Shown one piece after another: positions 25,203 through 33,308 of a stretch of DNA of 64,000 nt (the stretch's first letter is position 1; each line of letters opens with the position of its first letter). Where the stretch lies: the NCBI RefSeq assembly GCF_014193675.1, contig NZ_BLXZ01000003.1, positions 372,001-436,000 on the forward strand, in the 5' to 3' direction. Origin of the DNA: Geomonas limicola. Its GTDB lineage: Bacteria; Desulfobacterota; Desulfuromonadia; Geobacterales; Geobacteraceae. The position numbers were made by a program, and so were the translations under genes. Below the pieces are notes generated by a model, which saw only the letters and a list, made by a program, of their open reading frames with translations, made no database searches and was not told the origin of the DNA.

Positions 25203-25432
25203 CGGAACAGGACGGGGCAGAACCGTGATGGTAACCTAGCAGAATTCCCCAGCATCTCGTAGGGCCTCACCAATAACATCAGGATGCTCGGTATGCTCCA
25301 GCTCCAAAGGCAGTTCTTTCAGGTATGCTTTCTCCGTGGCAGATTTGGGAGAGTGACCGCAGCGTGGTAAAATCAGGTGGTGCCGTTTTGAGGAATGGAA
25401 CGAGCAGAAACAGAAGAGCGAGGGAGTGAGTC

Positions 25433-25864
25433 GTGCGCAAGATCAGTTACAGCACCAACATCCGGGCGCGTTTGGAGACGGTGTGGAACCTCATGGTGGA
25501 CCGGATCGAGCATACTCCCCTGCCCGGGATAAAAGAGGTGCGTGTCACCGAGCGGGGTGACGGCTACCTGGTCCGCGAGGTGCGGGCGCGCTGGTTGATG
25601 ATCCAGGAGCGGGTGTTCGTCGACCAGGGGAAGCACGAGATCACCTTCAAGATGGAGGAGCACCCGCTTTTCAGCGGCAGTGCCGTCATGCGCGCGGTAG
25701 CCCTCGCCCGGCAGAGTCCCGTCGCCCCGGTCCAGCTCACCATGGAAGTGAACTGGGTACCGAAGAACGAGGAAGCCGAGCGTACCATTCTGACGACCAT
25801 GCCCTCAGAGATTCAGCAGGAAGTGCTGGGAATCAAGGAAGAGGCGGAGGCAATGGACAATTGA
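25433..25864 (+). CDS. SRPBCC-fold protein, AtaL-like (DUF1857)
   Basis: A 143-residue protein of the START/SRPBCC ligand-binding fold. The first strands (YSTNIRARLETVWNLMVDRIEHTPLPGIKEVRVTER), the EVRARWLMIQERVFVDQGKHEITFKMEEHPLFSG middle, and a C-terminal helix (PSEIQQEVLGIKEEAE) fit the DUF1857/AtaL-like family. The ligand is unknown. It starts with GTG at 25433 after GAGGGAG. The last residues AMDN and the stop codon are made by the TTGACAA repeat that begins at 25854, so the natural end of the protein may have been replaced by repeat sequence. Confidence 0.82.
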   Translation: MRKISYSTNIRARLETVWNLMVDRIEHTPLPGIKEVRVTERGDGYLVREVRARWLMIQERVFVDQGKHEITFKMEEHPLFSGSAVMRAVALARQSPVAPVQLTMEVNWVPKNEEAERTILTTMPSEIQQEVLGIKEEAEAMDN

Positions 25865-25985
25865 CAATGGACAATTGACAATGAAAACCACAGAGGCAAT
25901 TGACAGTTGACAATGGACGATTGACAATGAAGCCGCAGAGGCAATTGACCGTTGACAATGGACAATTGACGATGAGAATCACTGA
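25854..25985. repeat. Heptamer repeats overlapping the end of the SRPBCC gene
   Basis: About 15 heptamers around TTGACAA and TGGACAA in three blocks, separated by copies of CAGAGGCAA. The TGA in the repeat serves as stop codon of the gene ending at 25864. Confidence 0.85.
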
Positions 25986-26030
25986 GGCAATCGTATAGAA
26001 GCTGAAACGTAATTGGTTTCCTGATAAACT

Positions 26031-26610
26031 CAATCTTCCGCTCGCAAAACTCCCCCTCCCCTTCAAGGGGAGGGTCGGGGTGGGGATGGGTAAAGACTGG
26101 CGCGGATTCAAAACAAATGGACGCACTGGCTGAAGATAGTGCTCATCAGGATGGGTTTTAACCGTCAATCATCAATCGTCAATTGTCCATTGTTCTTGAT
26201 CGTCAATTGTCTCATTCTTAACGCCAATCTTCCGCTCGCAAAACTCTCCCTCCCCTTCAAGGGGAGGGTCGGGGTGGGGATGGGTAAACACTGGCACGGA
26301 TTCAAACAAAGGGACGCACTGGCTGAAGATAGTGCTCATCAGGATGGGTTTTAACCGTCAACCGTCAATCGTCAATTGTCCATTGTTCTTGATCGTCAAT
26401 CGTCAATTGTCTCATTCTTAACGCCAATCTTCCGCTCGCAAAGCTCTCCCTCCCCTTCAAGGGGAGGGTCGGGGTGGGGATGGGTAAACACTGGCACGGA
26501 TTCAAAACAAATGGACGCACTGGCTGAAGATAGTGCTCATCAGGATGGGTTTTAACCGTCAATCGTCAATCGTCAATTGTAAATTGTTCCAATTGTCCAT
26601 TGATTTCGTC
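26031..26610. repeat. Three tandem copies of a 194-200 bp intergenic repeat
   Basis: Copies begin at 26031, 26225 and 26425 with CAATCTTCCGCTCGC. Each contains a CTCCCCTTCAAGGGGAG hairpin, G runs (AGGG, TCGGGG, TGGGG, ATGGG), a unique block around GACGCACTGGCTGAAG, and a block of the TTGACAA heptamers in inverse orientation. Differences between copies are few, so the expansion is recent. It fills the gap 25865-26624; I see no gene in it. Confidence 0.92.
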
Positions 26611-26624
26611 CACTGGAGAATAAC

Positions 26625-26921
26625 ATGACCAAGCAAAGACATGCCGAGAAAGAGGTACCGAGGACACCGGAGCAGCTGACCGAGGCCGACCTGAAAGAGA
26701 TCGATGCCGCACTCTTGGAGAATGCCTCCGTGAACTGGAGCAAGGTCTCCCGGATCGTCCTTGCCACCATGATCGAGCGGGGCGACGGCGTGACCGGTCT
26801 CCCCACCACCTTCTACACCGAAAGGGTCGTGGGCCTGGTACAGGCAGGCTCTCTCGAGGCCCGTGGCGACCTCACCGACATGCACCTGAGCGAGGTCCGC
26901 AGGACAGCGAGCACGAAGTAA
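26625..26921 (+). CDS. DUF3658-like protein, 98 aa
   Basis: A 98-residue protein with LTEADLKEIDAALLENA, NWSKVSRIVLATM, GLPTTFYTERVVGLVQAGSLEARGDL and LSEVRR. The last two motifs match the C-terminal DUF3658 domain that is found alone or after DUF1835. Function is unknown. TGGAGAATAAC before the ATG supports the start. It begins only 15 bases after the triple repeat. Confidence 0.78.
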   Translation: MTKQRHAEKEVPRTPEQLTEADLKEIDAALLENASVNWSKVSRIVLATMIERGDGVTGLPTTFYTERVVGLVQAGSLEARGDLTDMHLSEVRRTASTK

Positions 26922-27003
26922 CCAGGCACTATCGCGTCCCTCGCCTTTTCCCTGTGAACCTCGCGTTCCCTCCGTGTCCTTCGTGGTGAGGCTCTTCGAG
27001 GCC

Positions 27004-27468
27004 TTAGCGCCACTGCATGATCGGGACGCTGGAGATGCTGTGTTTGGGTGAGCCGTTCACCAGCTTGTCGGTGAACGCGAGGTAGACCAGGACGTTTCGC
27101 TTGCGATCCAGGAAGCGCACCACGTGCAGTTTCTTGAAGAGCACGGAGCGCGATTTCGAGAAGACCTCCTCCCCCTCCTTCAGGTTTCCGGGCAGCGTGA
27201 TCGGTCCGATCTGCCGGCAGGCGATAGAGGCTTCCGAGCGTTCCTCGACCAGCCCCAGCGCCCCCTTGATCCCCCCCTTGGTCGGATAGCTCACGTGGCA
27301 GGTGACGCCCGGCACCTGCGGGTCGTCGAAGGCCTCGATGACGATCTTCGAGTTCGGCCCCGTCATGATGAACTCCGTGCTCACCTCACCGACCTTTTCC
27401 GCAAAAGCCGGTGCCGCACCCAAAAGAAGAGCCAGCCCCGCCAGCACAACCTGCATCGAAAATTTCAT
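27004..27468 (-). CDS. creA: CreA family exported protein
   Basis: A 154-residue protein. Residues 1-23 form a signal peptide (MKFSMQVVLAGLALLLGAAP). The mature part has EKVGEVSTEF, GPNSKIVIEAFDDPQVPGVTCHVSYPTKGG, SEASIACRQIGPI and FKKLHVVRFLDRKRNVLVYLAFTDKLVNGSPKHSISSVP, the signature of the CreA family. Two cysteines (TCHVS and ACRQ) may form a disulfide. The role is unknown. GGGAGGT precedes the ATG at 27468. Confidence 0.92.
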   Translation of the reverse strand: MKFSMQVVLAGLALLLGAAPAFAEKVGEVSTEFIMTGPNSKIVIEAFDDPQVPGVTCHVSYPTKGGIKGALGLVEERSEASIACRQIGPITLPGNLKEGEEVFSKSRSVLFKKLHVVRFLDRKRNVLVYLAFTDKLVNGSPKHSISSVPIMQWR

Positions 27469-27649
27469 ACAACCTCCCAAGTGGAATAAGCGATACTCCG
27501 AGGACGCCCTCACGCAGTCGGACCAGCAGTGAGCCCTGTGCGGAATAAAAAGATACCCGAACAAAGCCTCCCCGTCATCATCAGATTGCTCCGCGGCTGT
27601 CTCCGACGGTTCGATCCTTTACTGCGCCCAGAGAATGCATTAAGCAGTT

Positions 27650-27712
27650 TAGCCTTTCCCGGTTTGCCTTTCCTCTTCGTTCCTCTCTGTCCTCCGTGGT
27701 GAAGCTTTTTGT
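27650..27712. repeat. CTCTGTG/CCTCCGTGGTGAA-type intergenic repeat
   Basis: Degenerate heptamers around CCTCTGTG ending in GTGGTGAAG. Related copies are at 7685-7730, 26940-26995, 29795-29835 and 36135-36185. The rest of the 325-base gap 27469-27793 shows no other feature. Confidence 0.6.
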
Positions 27713-27793
27713 TTTTGAGGTTGTTTCTACTTTGCGGTGCACCTCCCATTCATGGTATCTGTTAGCGAAATCCCGATGCCCAAGGAGAGCACC

Positions 27794-28669
27794 GTGTCCC
27801 TGCGCAGCCTTCGCGTCCTCAGCGCCGTCGCCAGCAAAGGCACCTTCGCCGCCGCGGCAGACCAGCTGGGCCTCACCCAGTCCGCCATCAGCCTGCAGAT
27901 CAAGAACCTGGAAGACGAACTAGGCGTGCAGCTCTTCGAAAGGACCGGCCGCAGCCCCCGGCTCAACATGAACGGGCGCTACGCGGTGGAACGCGTACAG
28001 GAGATCCTCCGGATCTACGACGAGATGAAGGCGAGGCTCTCACCGTCCGACGGAGTCCGCGGCGTACTCACCCTGGGGGTCGTCCCCACCGTCATCACCG
28101 GCTCCCTTCCCCCCGCCCTGGGGCGACTGCGCGCCCGTTACCAGGAGATGCACGTCAAACTTGTCTCCGGTCTCTCCATCGAACTGGTCCGCCAGGTCGA
28201 GGAGGGAGATCTCGATGCGGCCCTGACGACCGAGCCCCCCTACCTGGTCCCCGCGCACTACGAGTGGATCCCCTACGACGAGGAACCCTTCTACGTCGTT
28301 GCTCCCAAGGGAGTCGGCACCCACAACGTCACCGAACTCTTCGAACGCTTCCCCTTCGTGCGCTTCGACAAGCTGGCCTGGGCGGGCGCCATCGTGGACC
28401 GCGAGTTGCTCGCCCGGCAGATCGAGCCCCGCGAGGTGATGGAATTCGACTCCCTCGAAGCGGCCCTCGCCCTCGTCGCGGAAGGGCTCGGCATCGCCGT
28501 GGTGCCGCTCAGCACAGCGCGCTACACCCGGGTGGCGGACCACTTCACCCTCACCCCGTTCGGGTCCCCCCAGTTGACCCGCCGCATGGGGATGTACCAG
28601 AAGCGGCAGCACCCGCGCCTGGCCCTCACCGGAGCGATCCTGGACGAGCTGCGCCAGCCCCACCCTTGA
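27794..28669 (+). CDS. LysR-type transcriptional regulator
   Basis: A 291-residue regulator. The winged HTH is at residues 2-60 (SLRSLRVLSAVASKGTFAAAADQLGLTQSAISLQI-type sequence, ending LFERTGRSPRLN), and the effector domain follows with GVVPTVITGSLPPAL, EEGDLDAAL and GLGIAVVPLSTA. I chose the GTG at 27794 because AAGGAGAG is upstream and the family begins there; an ATG at 27776 is possible. Its neighbour 95 bases downstream is an AEC-type carrier, which is a likely target. The inducer is unknown. Confidence 0.88.
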   Translation: MSLRSLRVLSAVASKGTFAAAADQLGLTQSAISLQIKNLEDELGVQLFERTGRSPRLNMNGRYAVERVQEILRIYDEMKARLSPSDGVRGVLTLGVVPTVITGSLPPALGRLRARYQEMHVKLVSGLSIELVRQVEEGDLDAALTTEPPYLVPAHYEWIPYDEEPFYVVAPKGVGTHNVTELFERFPFVRFDKLAWAGAIVDRELLARQIEPREVMEFDSLEAALALVAEGLGIAVVPLSTARYTRVADHFTLTPFGSPQLTRRMGMYQKRQHPRLALTGAILDELRQPHP

Positions 28670-28764
28670 GCAAAACTCACGCTTAGTAAAAGTATTATCA
28701 ACTTTTTCTCAAAGCGATCTCGTGGTAACCTCGGCGCATTCCTGAAATGTGGAGAGGTGTACCC

Positions 28765-29682
28765 ATGATGGTCATCGTAAATGCCCTCACGCCGGTCCTG
28801 GCGTTGATACTCCTAGGTTTCCTCATCAAGCGCAGCGAGTTCGTCCCGAGCAGCTTCTGGCCTTCCGCCGAAAAGCTGACCTACTATCTGCTGATGCCGG
28901 CGACCCTCATCCACAGCCTGGCCGGCAAAGAGATCGGTGCGTCCCCCTGGTTCAACATTCTGCTCACGGTGTGGGGCGCGGCACTGGCGAGCGTGGTGTT
29001 TGTCGGGCTTGGTTGGCTTACCCACCGGCGCATGGGGGGCCCCGTCTTCACCTCGCTCTTTCAGGGCGGAGTCCGCTTCAACACCTTCGTCGCCCTGGCA
29101 CTTGCCGAGAACCTGTTCGGCAAGGAAGGGCTCTTCCTCGCCTCGCTGGGAGCCGGGTTCATGATCATGATCGTGAACGTGCTCACCGTTACCGCCTTCT
29201 CCGTTGCCGTCGGCAGCGGTGGGCTCGATGTCAGGCGCGTGGCGCGCGACCTGTTCCGGAACCCGCTGATCTGGGGGTGTGTGCTGGGGATCGGGCTGAA
29301 CGTTTCCGGGCTGAAACTGCCGGCCCCGCTCGATGGGTCGCTGGTTCTTTTGGGAAAGGCAGCCTTCCCCGTTGGGTTGTTGGCGGTGGGGGCTGCGTAC
29401 CAGGCGGGAAACATCGCGCGGCATTGGCAGCCGATTGCGGCGAGTTGTGGGATCCAGTTCGTGTGCAAGCCCGTGGTGGCCTGGTGGTTGGCAACGGCGA
29501 CCGGGTTATCCGGGATTGCCGCCGGAGTGGCCGTACTCATCTTCAGCGTGCCGACCGCGCCGACCGCCTACATCCTGTCCCGGCAGATGGGAGGTGACCA
29601 CGACAGCATGGCCGTCATCATCACCGTGCAGACCTGTCTATCCTTCCTGACCCTCCCCCTCACCCTCTGGCTCCTGAGCTGA
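28765..29682 (+). CDS. AEC family transporter (auxin efflux carrier/malate permease type)
   Basis: A 305-residue membrane protein with about ten hydrophobic segments and the AEC layout: N-terminal ALTPVLALILLGFLIKR, then YYLLMPATLIHSL in the conserved TM2 turn, GGVRFNTFVALALAENLFG and FSVPTAPTAYILSRQMGGD at the discontinuous helix. Relatives export or exchange organic acids such as malate. GGAGAGGTG before the ATG at 28765 favours that start over 28747. Probably regulated by the LysR protein encoded just upstream. Confidence 0.9.
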   Translation: MMVIVNALTPVLALILLGFLIKRSEFVPSSFWPSAEKLTYYLLMPATLIHSLAGKEIGASPWFNILLTVWGAALASVVFVGLGWLTHRRMGGPVFTSLFQGGVRFNTFVALALAENLFGKEGLFLASLGAGFMIMIVNVLTVTAFSVAVGSGGLDVRRVARDLFRNPLIWGCVLGIGLNVSGLKLPAPLDGSLVLLGKAAFPVGLLAVGAAYQAGNIARHWQPIAASCGIQFVCKPVVAWWLATATGLSGIAAGVAVLIFSVPTAPTAYILSRQMGGDHDSMAVIITVQTCLSFLTLPLTLWLLS

Positions 29683-29885
29683 GGCGAGCCCGATCAGCCA
29701 CGGAGCCACCAAGAGCAAGGAGATCCTCAGTCCCCCGGATAAAGAAGGAAGCTTCGGTGCCTGGACCTGTAACAAGAATTGGTCTTTCCCCGCAGTTGCC
29801 TTTCCTCTGTGCTCCTCAGTGTCCTCTATGGTGAAAAAGGTTTGGGTTCGCGAATTGAATTGTGCAGGAAATGTGAAAATAATAG

Positions 29886-29915
29886 TTGTAAGATTTAATC
29901 TAACGACGTTATAAT
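29886..29915 (+). promoter_or_regulatory. Sigma-70 promoter of the 33-aa membrane peptide gene
   Basis: TTGTAA at 29886 and TATAAT at 29910 are 18 bases apart. The leader of about 110 bases to the small ORF is otherwise featureless. The gap 29683-30030 also has a CTCTGTG-type repeat at 29795-29835. Confidence 0.7.
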
Positions 29916-30030
29916 GTAAACAATATCCGTCCCCCGTATCGTCGTAATACCGACTACACCTCTCGATACCTGGGCGAGCGGGTAAAAAAAAACAGCCACC
30001 TTCATCTACCCCATTTACAACGAGGTAATC

Positions 30031-30132
30031 ATGCTGACTGTCTTCATCGCTCTGATCGTAGTAGCTGTCATCGTAGCTGCAATTCAGTTTGCTTGCATGC
30101 CGTCCAGCAAGGGTAAAAACAAAGAGCACTGA
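30031..30132 (+). CDS. Single-pass membrane microprotein, 33 aa
   Basis: A 33-residue ORF, MLTVFIALIVVAVIVAAIQF followed by a short polar, lysine-rich tail (PSSKGKNKEH). One transmembrane helix fills residues 2-22, with a Cys near its end, and the positive tail should face the cytoplasm. It has its own promoter (TATAAT at 29910), a GAGGT site before the ATG and a perfect terminator 10 bases after the stop, so the transcript seems made for this peptide. No family is recognised. Confidence 0.72.
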   Translation: MLTVFIALIVVAVIVAAIQFACMPSSKGKNKEH

Positions 30133-30141
30133 GATACGAAA

Positions 30142-30176
30142 AATGCCGCTTCTGGACGCGAAGCGGCATTATTTTT
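30142..30176 (+). terminator. Intrinsic terminator of the microprotein gene
   Basis: A perfect 10-bp stem (AATGCCGCTT and AAGCGGCATT, 9-base loop) followed by ATTTTT. Confidence 0.9.
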
Positions 30177-30374
30177 CAGCACGTTGCCAAGGACCCTCCC
30201 CGGAAAATCCTCAAGGTAGAGCCCCTCAAACCTAACGATCGATGTTCCCCGATTCGGCGTGCTCCGTTTCCTCCGACTCTTCGCGGCCAGCCGCCGCATC
30301 CAAGCCGCGTGGGCGGAGTAGAGCCCGAGCCCCTTCGCCCAGCAGTCCCGCCTCCGGGGCAGACACCAAACGCT

Positions 30375-30707
30375 CTAACCCCGTTCTATTGAAGATGTCT
30401 TTCCAGCTGCGATGATCGCCTCAAGGACCCCCGGGAACCGGGCTTCCAGGTCCTCCGAGCGCAGGTAGTTCATCAGTTCGTTCCCCTCACGCCTGCTGGC
30501 GACCACCCCCGATTCCCGCAGTACCCTGAAGTGGTGCGACAGCGTGGACTTCGGCATCGGAATGTCGAAGGCCCCGCAGGCCACCTCCCCTGCCCTGGCG
30601 ATTTTCAGGACGATCTCCATCCGGACCGGGTCGCTCAGCGCGTGGAGCACCTTGGGCAACGAGATCTCCTCCGCTACCGGCTGTTGAATCTCCGTTTTAC
30701 AGACCAT
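30375..30707 (-). CDS. ArsR-family transcriptional regulator
   Basis: A 110-residue winged-helix repressor. The HTH is in LHALSDPVRMEIVLKIARAG then MPKSTLSHHFRVLRESGVVASRREG. It lacks the ELCVC metal-binding motif of metal-sensing ArsR proteins; the single Cys is in VACGAF, so it probably senses something else. It is divergent from the flavoprotein gene at 31016, and two palindromes in between are its likely operators. GAGGGGCGG precedes the ATG. Confidence 0.88.
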   Translation of the reverse strand: MVCKTEIQQPVAEEISLPKVLHALSDPVRMEIVLKIARAGEVACGAFDIPMPKSTLSHHFRVLRESGVVASRREGNELMNYLRSEDLEARFPGVLEAIIAAGKTSSIERG

Positions 30708-30781
30708 CTACCGCCCCTCACTCAGGATTCCGGGTATTTGGGGAGCATGGGACCACCTCCAAGCGCGCCGCAGGAGCCAGG

Positions 30782-30815
30782 ACGTCCCCTCCTTTGCGAA
30801 GGGGGGACAGGGGGG
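30782..30815. repeat. CCCCTTTGCGAAGGGGGG palindromic repeat, copy 1
   Basis: Hairpin CCTTTGCGAAGG followed by GGGGACAGGGGGATT. A near-identical copy is at 36944-36976. Confidence 0.75.
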
Positions 30816-30892
30816 ATTCGCCTTGTTCAGCTCAGCTGCCACCCCGTCATTCCCACGCCATCCTCATTTTTGCCCATCATATAGAAACACTC

Positions 30893-30951
30893 TTGACAGC
30901 GCAAGACGGTTCGATTATTTTCGAACAACTTGTTCGAGATTTATCGAACAA
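30893..30951 (+). promoter_or_regulatory. Promoter with two palindromic operators upstream of the flavoprotein gene
   Basis: TTGACA at 30893-30898 and a TATTTT -10 at 30916-30921 (spacer 17). GTTCGA-N6-TCGAAC (30909-30926) covers the -10, and TTGTTCGA-N6-TCGAACAA (30930-30951) lies over the start site. Their centres are 23 bases apart, close to two helical turns. This is the layout of a repressor site, most likely for the divergent ArsR protein. Confidence 0.78.
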
Positions 30952-31015
30952 CATAGCCGCCCTTCAAGGGCAGATCGGCATGGGGAAACCAAGTGTCGCA
31001 GGAGGAGAACAAGAG

Positions 31016-31666
31016 ATGAACGTCATAGGAATCAACGGCAGTCCGCGTCAGCAGTGGAACACGGGAACCCTGGTGGCCAAGGCCCTCGAAGGGGCCGCAG
31101 CACAGGGGGCAACCACCGAGTTGGTGCACCTGTACGAGCAGGATTTCAAGGGGTGCAAGAGTTGCTTCGCCTGCAAGGCCCGCGGCGGGAAGAGTTATGG
31201 CAAGTGCGTGCTGAACGACGATCTGGCGCCGGTGCTGGAGAAGATAGCCGCGGCCGATGCCCTCGTCATCGGTTCCCCCATCTACTTCGGTTCCGTGACC
31301 GGTGAGACCCGCAGCTTTCTGGAGCGCCTGTTGTTTCCCTACCTCACCTACACCGTCCCCTACGGCACCCTTTTCGACCGCAAGATGAAGGTCGGCTTCA
31401 TCTACACCATGAATGTACCCGAAGAAATAAGTGTCCAGTACGGCTACGAGAACCTCTTCGCGGCCAACGAGCGTTACGCGAAGCTGCTGCTTGGCGATGC
31501 CGAATCCATGTACGCCTTCGACACCTGCCAGGTAGACGATTACTCCAAGGTAGTGATCGAGAGCTTCGATCCGGTGCACAAGGGTAAGCGTCGCACCGAG
31601 CAGCTCCCCCTCGAGTGCCAGAAAGCCTTCGACCTGGGCCGCCGGCTCGCAGGAGCCGAAGCCTAG
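31016..31666 (+). CDS. NADPH-dependent FMN reductase/iron-sulfur flavoprotein family protein
   Basis: A 216-residue flavodoxin-fold protein. It begins MNVIGINGSPRQQWNTGTLV, the FMN phosphate loop, then has CKSCFACKARGGKSYGKC, a cysteine cluster of the type that binds [4Fe-4S] in archaeal and bacterial iron-sulfur flavoproteins, and GSPIYFGSVTGETRSFLERL. It probably reduces a quinone, flavin or xenobiotic. The ATG at 31016 follows GGAGGAG; the in-frame extension to 30794 runs through the operators and is not coding. Controlled by the double operator at 30909-30951. Confidence 0.88.
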   Translation: MNVIGINGSPRQQWNTGTLVAKALEGAAAQGATTELVHLYEQDFKGCKSCFACKARGGKSYGKCVLNDDLAPVLEKIAAADALVIGSPIYFGSVTGETRSFLERLLFPYLTYTVPYGTLFDRKMKVGFIYTMNVPEEISVQYGYENLFAANERYAKLLLGDAESMYAFDTCQVDDYSKVVIESFDPVHKGKRRTEQLPLECQKAFDLGRRLAGAEA

Positions 31667-31689
31667 TAGTGTAGCTGAAAAAGAGACAT

Positions 31690-31730
31690 AGCCACCTTAG
31701 GTATCTTTCGTTGATCTACCTAAGGTGGCT
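31690..31730. other. Perfect 14-bp inverted repeat between the flavoprotein gene and hicB
   Basis: AGCCACCTTAGGTA and TACCTAAGGTGGCT with a 13-base spacer. There is no U run on either side. It may be a Rho-independent terminator variant, a processing stem, or a protein site. Confidence 0.6.
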
Positions 31731-31880
31731 TGTGATATCGTGCCATTGCCCCGCCTGGAAATTCCTCATACGCTCCATCTGGCTCCAGTTCTCCGCCCCC
31801 CCTTCTTTGTGTATAATGGTTTCGGTACAGGACATGATCGTCCCAAGGAAGAAGGCGACGGGAATTATGGAGGATTACAG

Positions 31881-32099
31881 GTGAAGATTACTGCATACAT
31901 AGAACGAGACGTGGAAACCGGTCTCTACGTCGGCACCGTCCCAGGGATTCCCGGGGCCCATACCCAAGCGGAGACCCTGGAGGAATTGCAGCGTAACCTG
32001 AGAGAAGTGGTTGAGCTCTGCCTCGAGGAGATGGACGAGGAAAGCAGGGCACTGATTCCAGAATTTATCGGCGTTCAGCAACTTCAGGTCCGTACGTGA
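31881..32099 (+). CDS. hicB: HicB-family antitoxin
   Basis: A 72-residue protein with the partial RNase-H fold of HicB: ITAYIERDVETGLYVGTVPGIPGAHTQAETLEELQRNLREV. The usual C-terminal DNA-binding part is missing or very short. It starts at GTG 31881 after GGAGGATTACAG. A TATAAT box at 31812 and a GGAC-N6-GTCC palindrome at 31830-31843 between it and the gene are a likely promoter and operator. The stop overlaps the start of hicA by four bases. Confidence 0.88.
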   Translation: MKITAYIERDVETGLYVGTVPGIPGAHTQAETLEELQRNLREVVELCLEEMDEESRALIPEFIGVQQLQVRT

Positions 32100-32326
32100 C
32101 GAAGCTCCCACTTGTGGACGCGCTTGAACTGGAGCGGGTATTGCTCATCCTCGGGTTCAAGAAGGTCCGTCAAAAGGGCAGTCATGTTTTTTACCGCCAT
32201 CCCGATGGAAGGACCACCACCATCCCACATCATCGGGGAAGGGTAATCTCCAGGCCGCTGCTGAGAGAGATACTTCGGGAAGTAGAACTTACCATAGAAG
32301 AATACCTCGAAACCCTCAAAGGCTAA
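32096..32326 (+). CDS. hicA: HicA-family mRNA interferase toxin
   Basis: A 76-residue toxin with the double-stranded RNA-binding-like fold: LERVLLILGFKKVRQKGSHVFYRHPDGRTTTIPHHRGRVISRPLLREIL. The conserved His is in GSHVFYRHPDG. HicA cuts mRNA and tmRNA when free of HicB. It starts at GTG 32096, overlapping the hicB stop (GTGA). The antitoxin-first order is the less common one but is well known for this family. Confidence 0.92.
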   Translation: MTKLPLVDALELERVLLILGFKKVRQKGSHVFYRHPDGRTTTIPHHRGRVISRPLLREILREVELTIEEYLETLKG

Positions 32327-32494
32327 CTCACAGCAATCACCGTTAACGTCGCCCCCCTAAGGTCCCCGAAAAGACGATCCCACCTCCCAAGTCCTGCAGA
32401 GATCATCCCCCACTCCTCATTTACCACTTTACCCCTCTATCGATTACTGGGTATAGTTTCCTCATCTCCAATAGGGGCAGCTGAGGGGGGAGTT

Positions 32495-33082
32495 ATGGGC
32501 AAGAGCAGACTGGAAGCCTTCAGTGACGGGGTGCTGGCGATCATCATCACCATCATGGTGCTGGAAATGAAGGTCCCCATCGGGACCGACCTTGCGGCCC
32601 TGAAGCCGATCCTCCCCGTGTTTTTGAGCTACCTGCTCAGCTTCGTGTACATCGGCATCTACTGGAACAACCACCATCACATGTTGCACACGGTGCGTCA
32701 GGTGACCGGCACCATCCTGTGGGCCAACCTGCATCTTTTGTTCTGGCTATCGCTTTTCCCCTTTGTCACCGGCTGGGTCGGCCACAACCACCTGGCGCCC
32801 GCCCCGATGGCCCTCTACGGCGTGGTGCTGCTCCTGGCGGCCCTTGCCTACTTCCAGTTGCAGCGGGCGATCATCAGGAGCCAGGGTACCGATTCGTTGC
32901 TAGCCAAAGCCGTGGGGCGCGACGTCAAGGGGAAGCTATCGTCGATCCTCTACGCCTCGGCGGTACTGCTTGCCTACCTGAGCCCGTGGTGCTCCGCAGC
33001 CCTCTACATCATCGTGGCCCTCATGTGGCTCATCCCCGACCGGCGCATAGAAAAGGTGCTGATGACCGGCGAACGGGCCTGA
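32495..33082 (+). CDS. TMEM175 (DUF1211) family potassium channel protein
   Basis: A 195-residue protein with six hydrophobic segments. The first helix has RLEAFSDGVLAIIITIMVLEMKVP, including the FSD signature that lines the pore of TMEM175 channels. YWNNHHHMLHTV follows in helix 3. Bacterial TMEM175 proteins are tetrameric K+-permeable channels. GGGGGGAG precedes the ATG. It stands alone. Confidence 0.92.
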   Translation: MGKSRLEAFSDGVLAIIITIMVLEMKVPIGTDLAALKPILPVFLSYLLSFVYIGIYWNNHHHMLHTVRQVTGTILWANLHLLFWLSLFPFVTGWVGHNHLAPAPMALYGVVLLLAALAYFQLQRAIIRSQGTDSLLAKAVGRDVKGKLSSILYASAVLLAYLSPWCSAALYIIVALMWLIPDRRIEKVLMTGERA

Positions 33083-33125
33083 TCTCAAAGTTGTCGCCTG
33101 ACAGGTCAATCGGCTTAAAGGTTCA

Positions 33126-33250
33126 GGCTTTATCCCCTCCCCCCTCAATCTTTCATCCCTGTTAGTGTTTAAAGCCTTATCCCCTCAATCCCCTTCATCC
33201 CTGTTGTCCAGGTTTTATCCCCTCAATCCCCTTCATCCCTGTTCAGATTA
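33126..33250. repeat. Three units of a TTATCCCCTCAATCCCCTTCATCCCTGTT-like repeat
   Basis: Units of 37-47 bases begin near 33128, 33175 and 33213, each with TTTATCCCCT, then CCCCTTCATCCCTGTT. The reverse complement (AACAGGGATGAA and GGGATAAAGG) recurs at 55.8 and 57.75 kb. Confidence 0.8.
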
Positions 33251-33263
33251 GGTTTTCAGACTA

Positions 33264-33297
33264 GAACAGGCCTGGAGGTCTCCCCCCAAGCCTGTTC
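33264..33297 (-). terminator. Hairpin after the cytochrome gene
   Basis: GAACAGGC and GCCTGTTC form an 8-bp stem around an inner GGAGG/CCTCC pairing. The U run is poor. It lies 12 bases past the cytochrome stop on the minus strand. Confidence 0.55.
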
Positions 33298-33308
33298 CCT
33301 GTCCGTCA

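Noticed and set aside
26031..26610. Small proteins starting MTVKTHPDEHYLQPVRPF in each 200-bp repeat
   Set aside because: They arise only because the repeat is open in one frame; there is no ribosome site, and the frames end in the hairpin and heptamer blocks.
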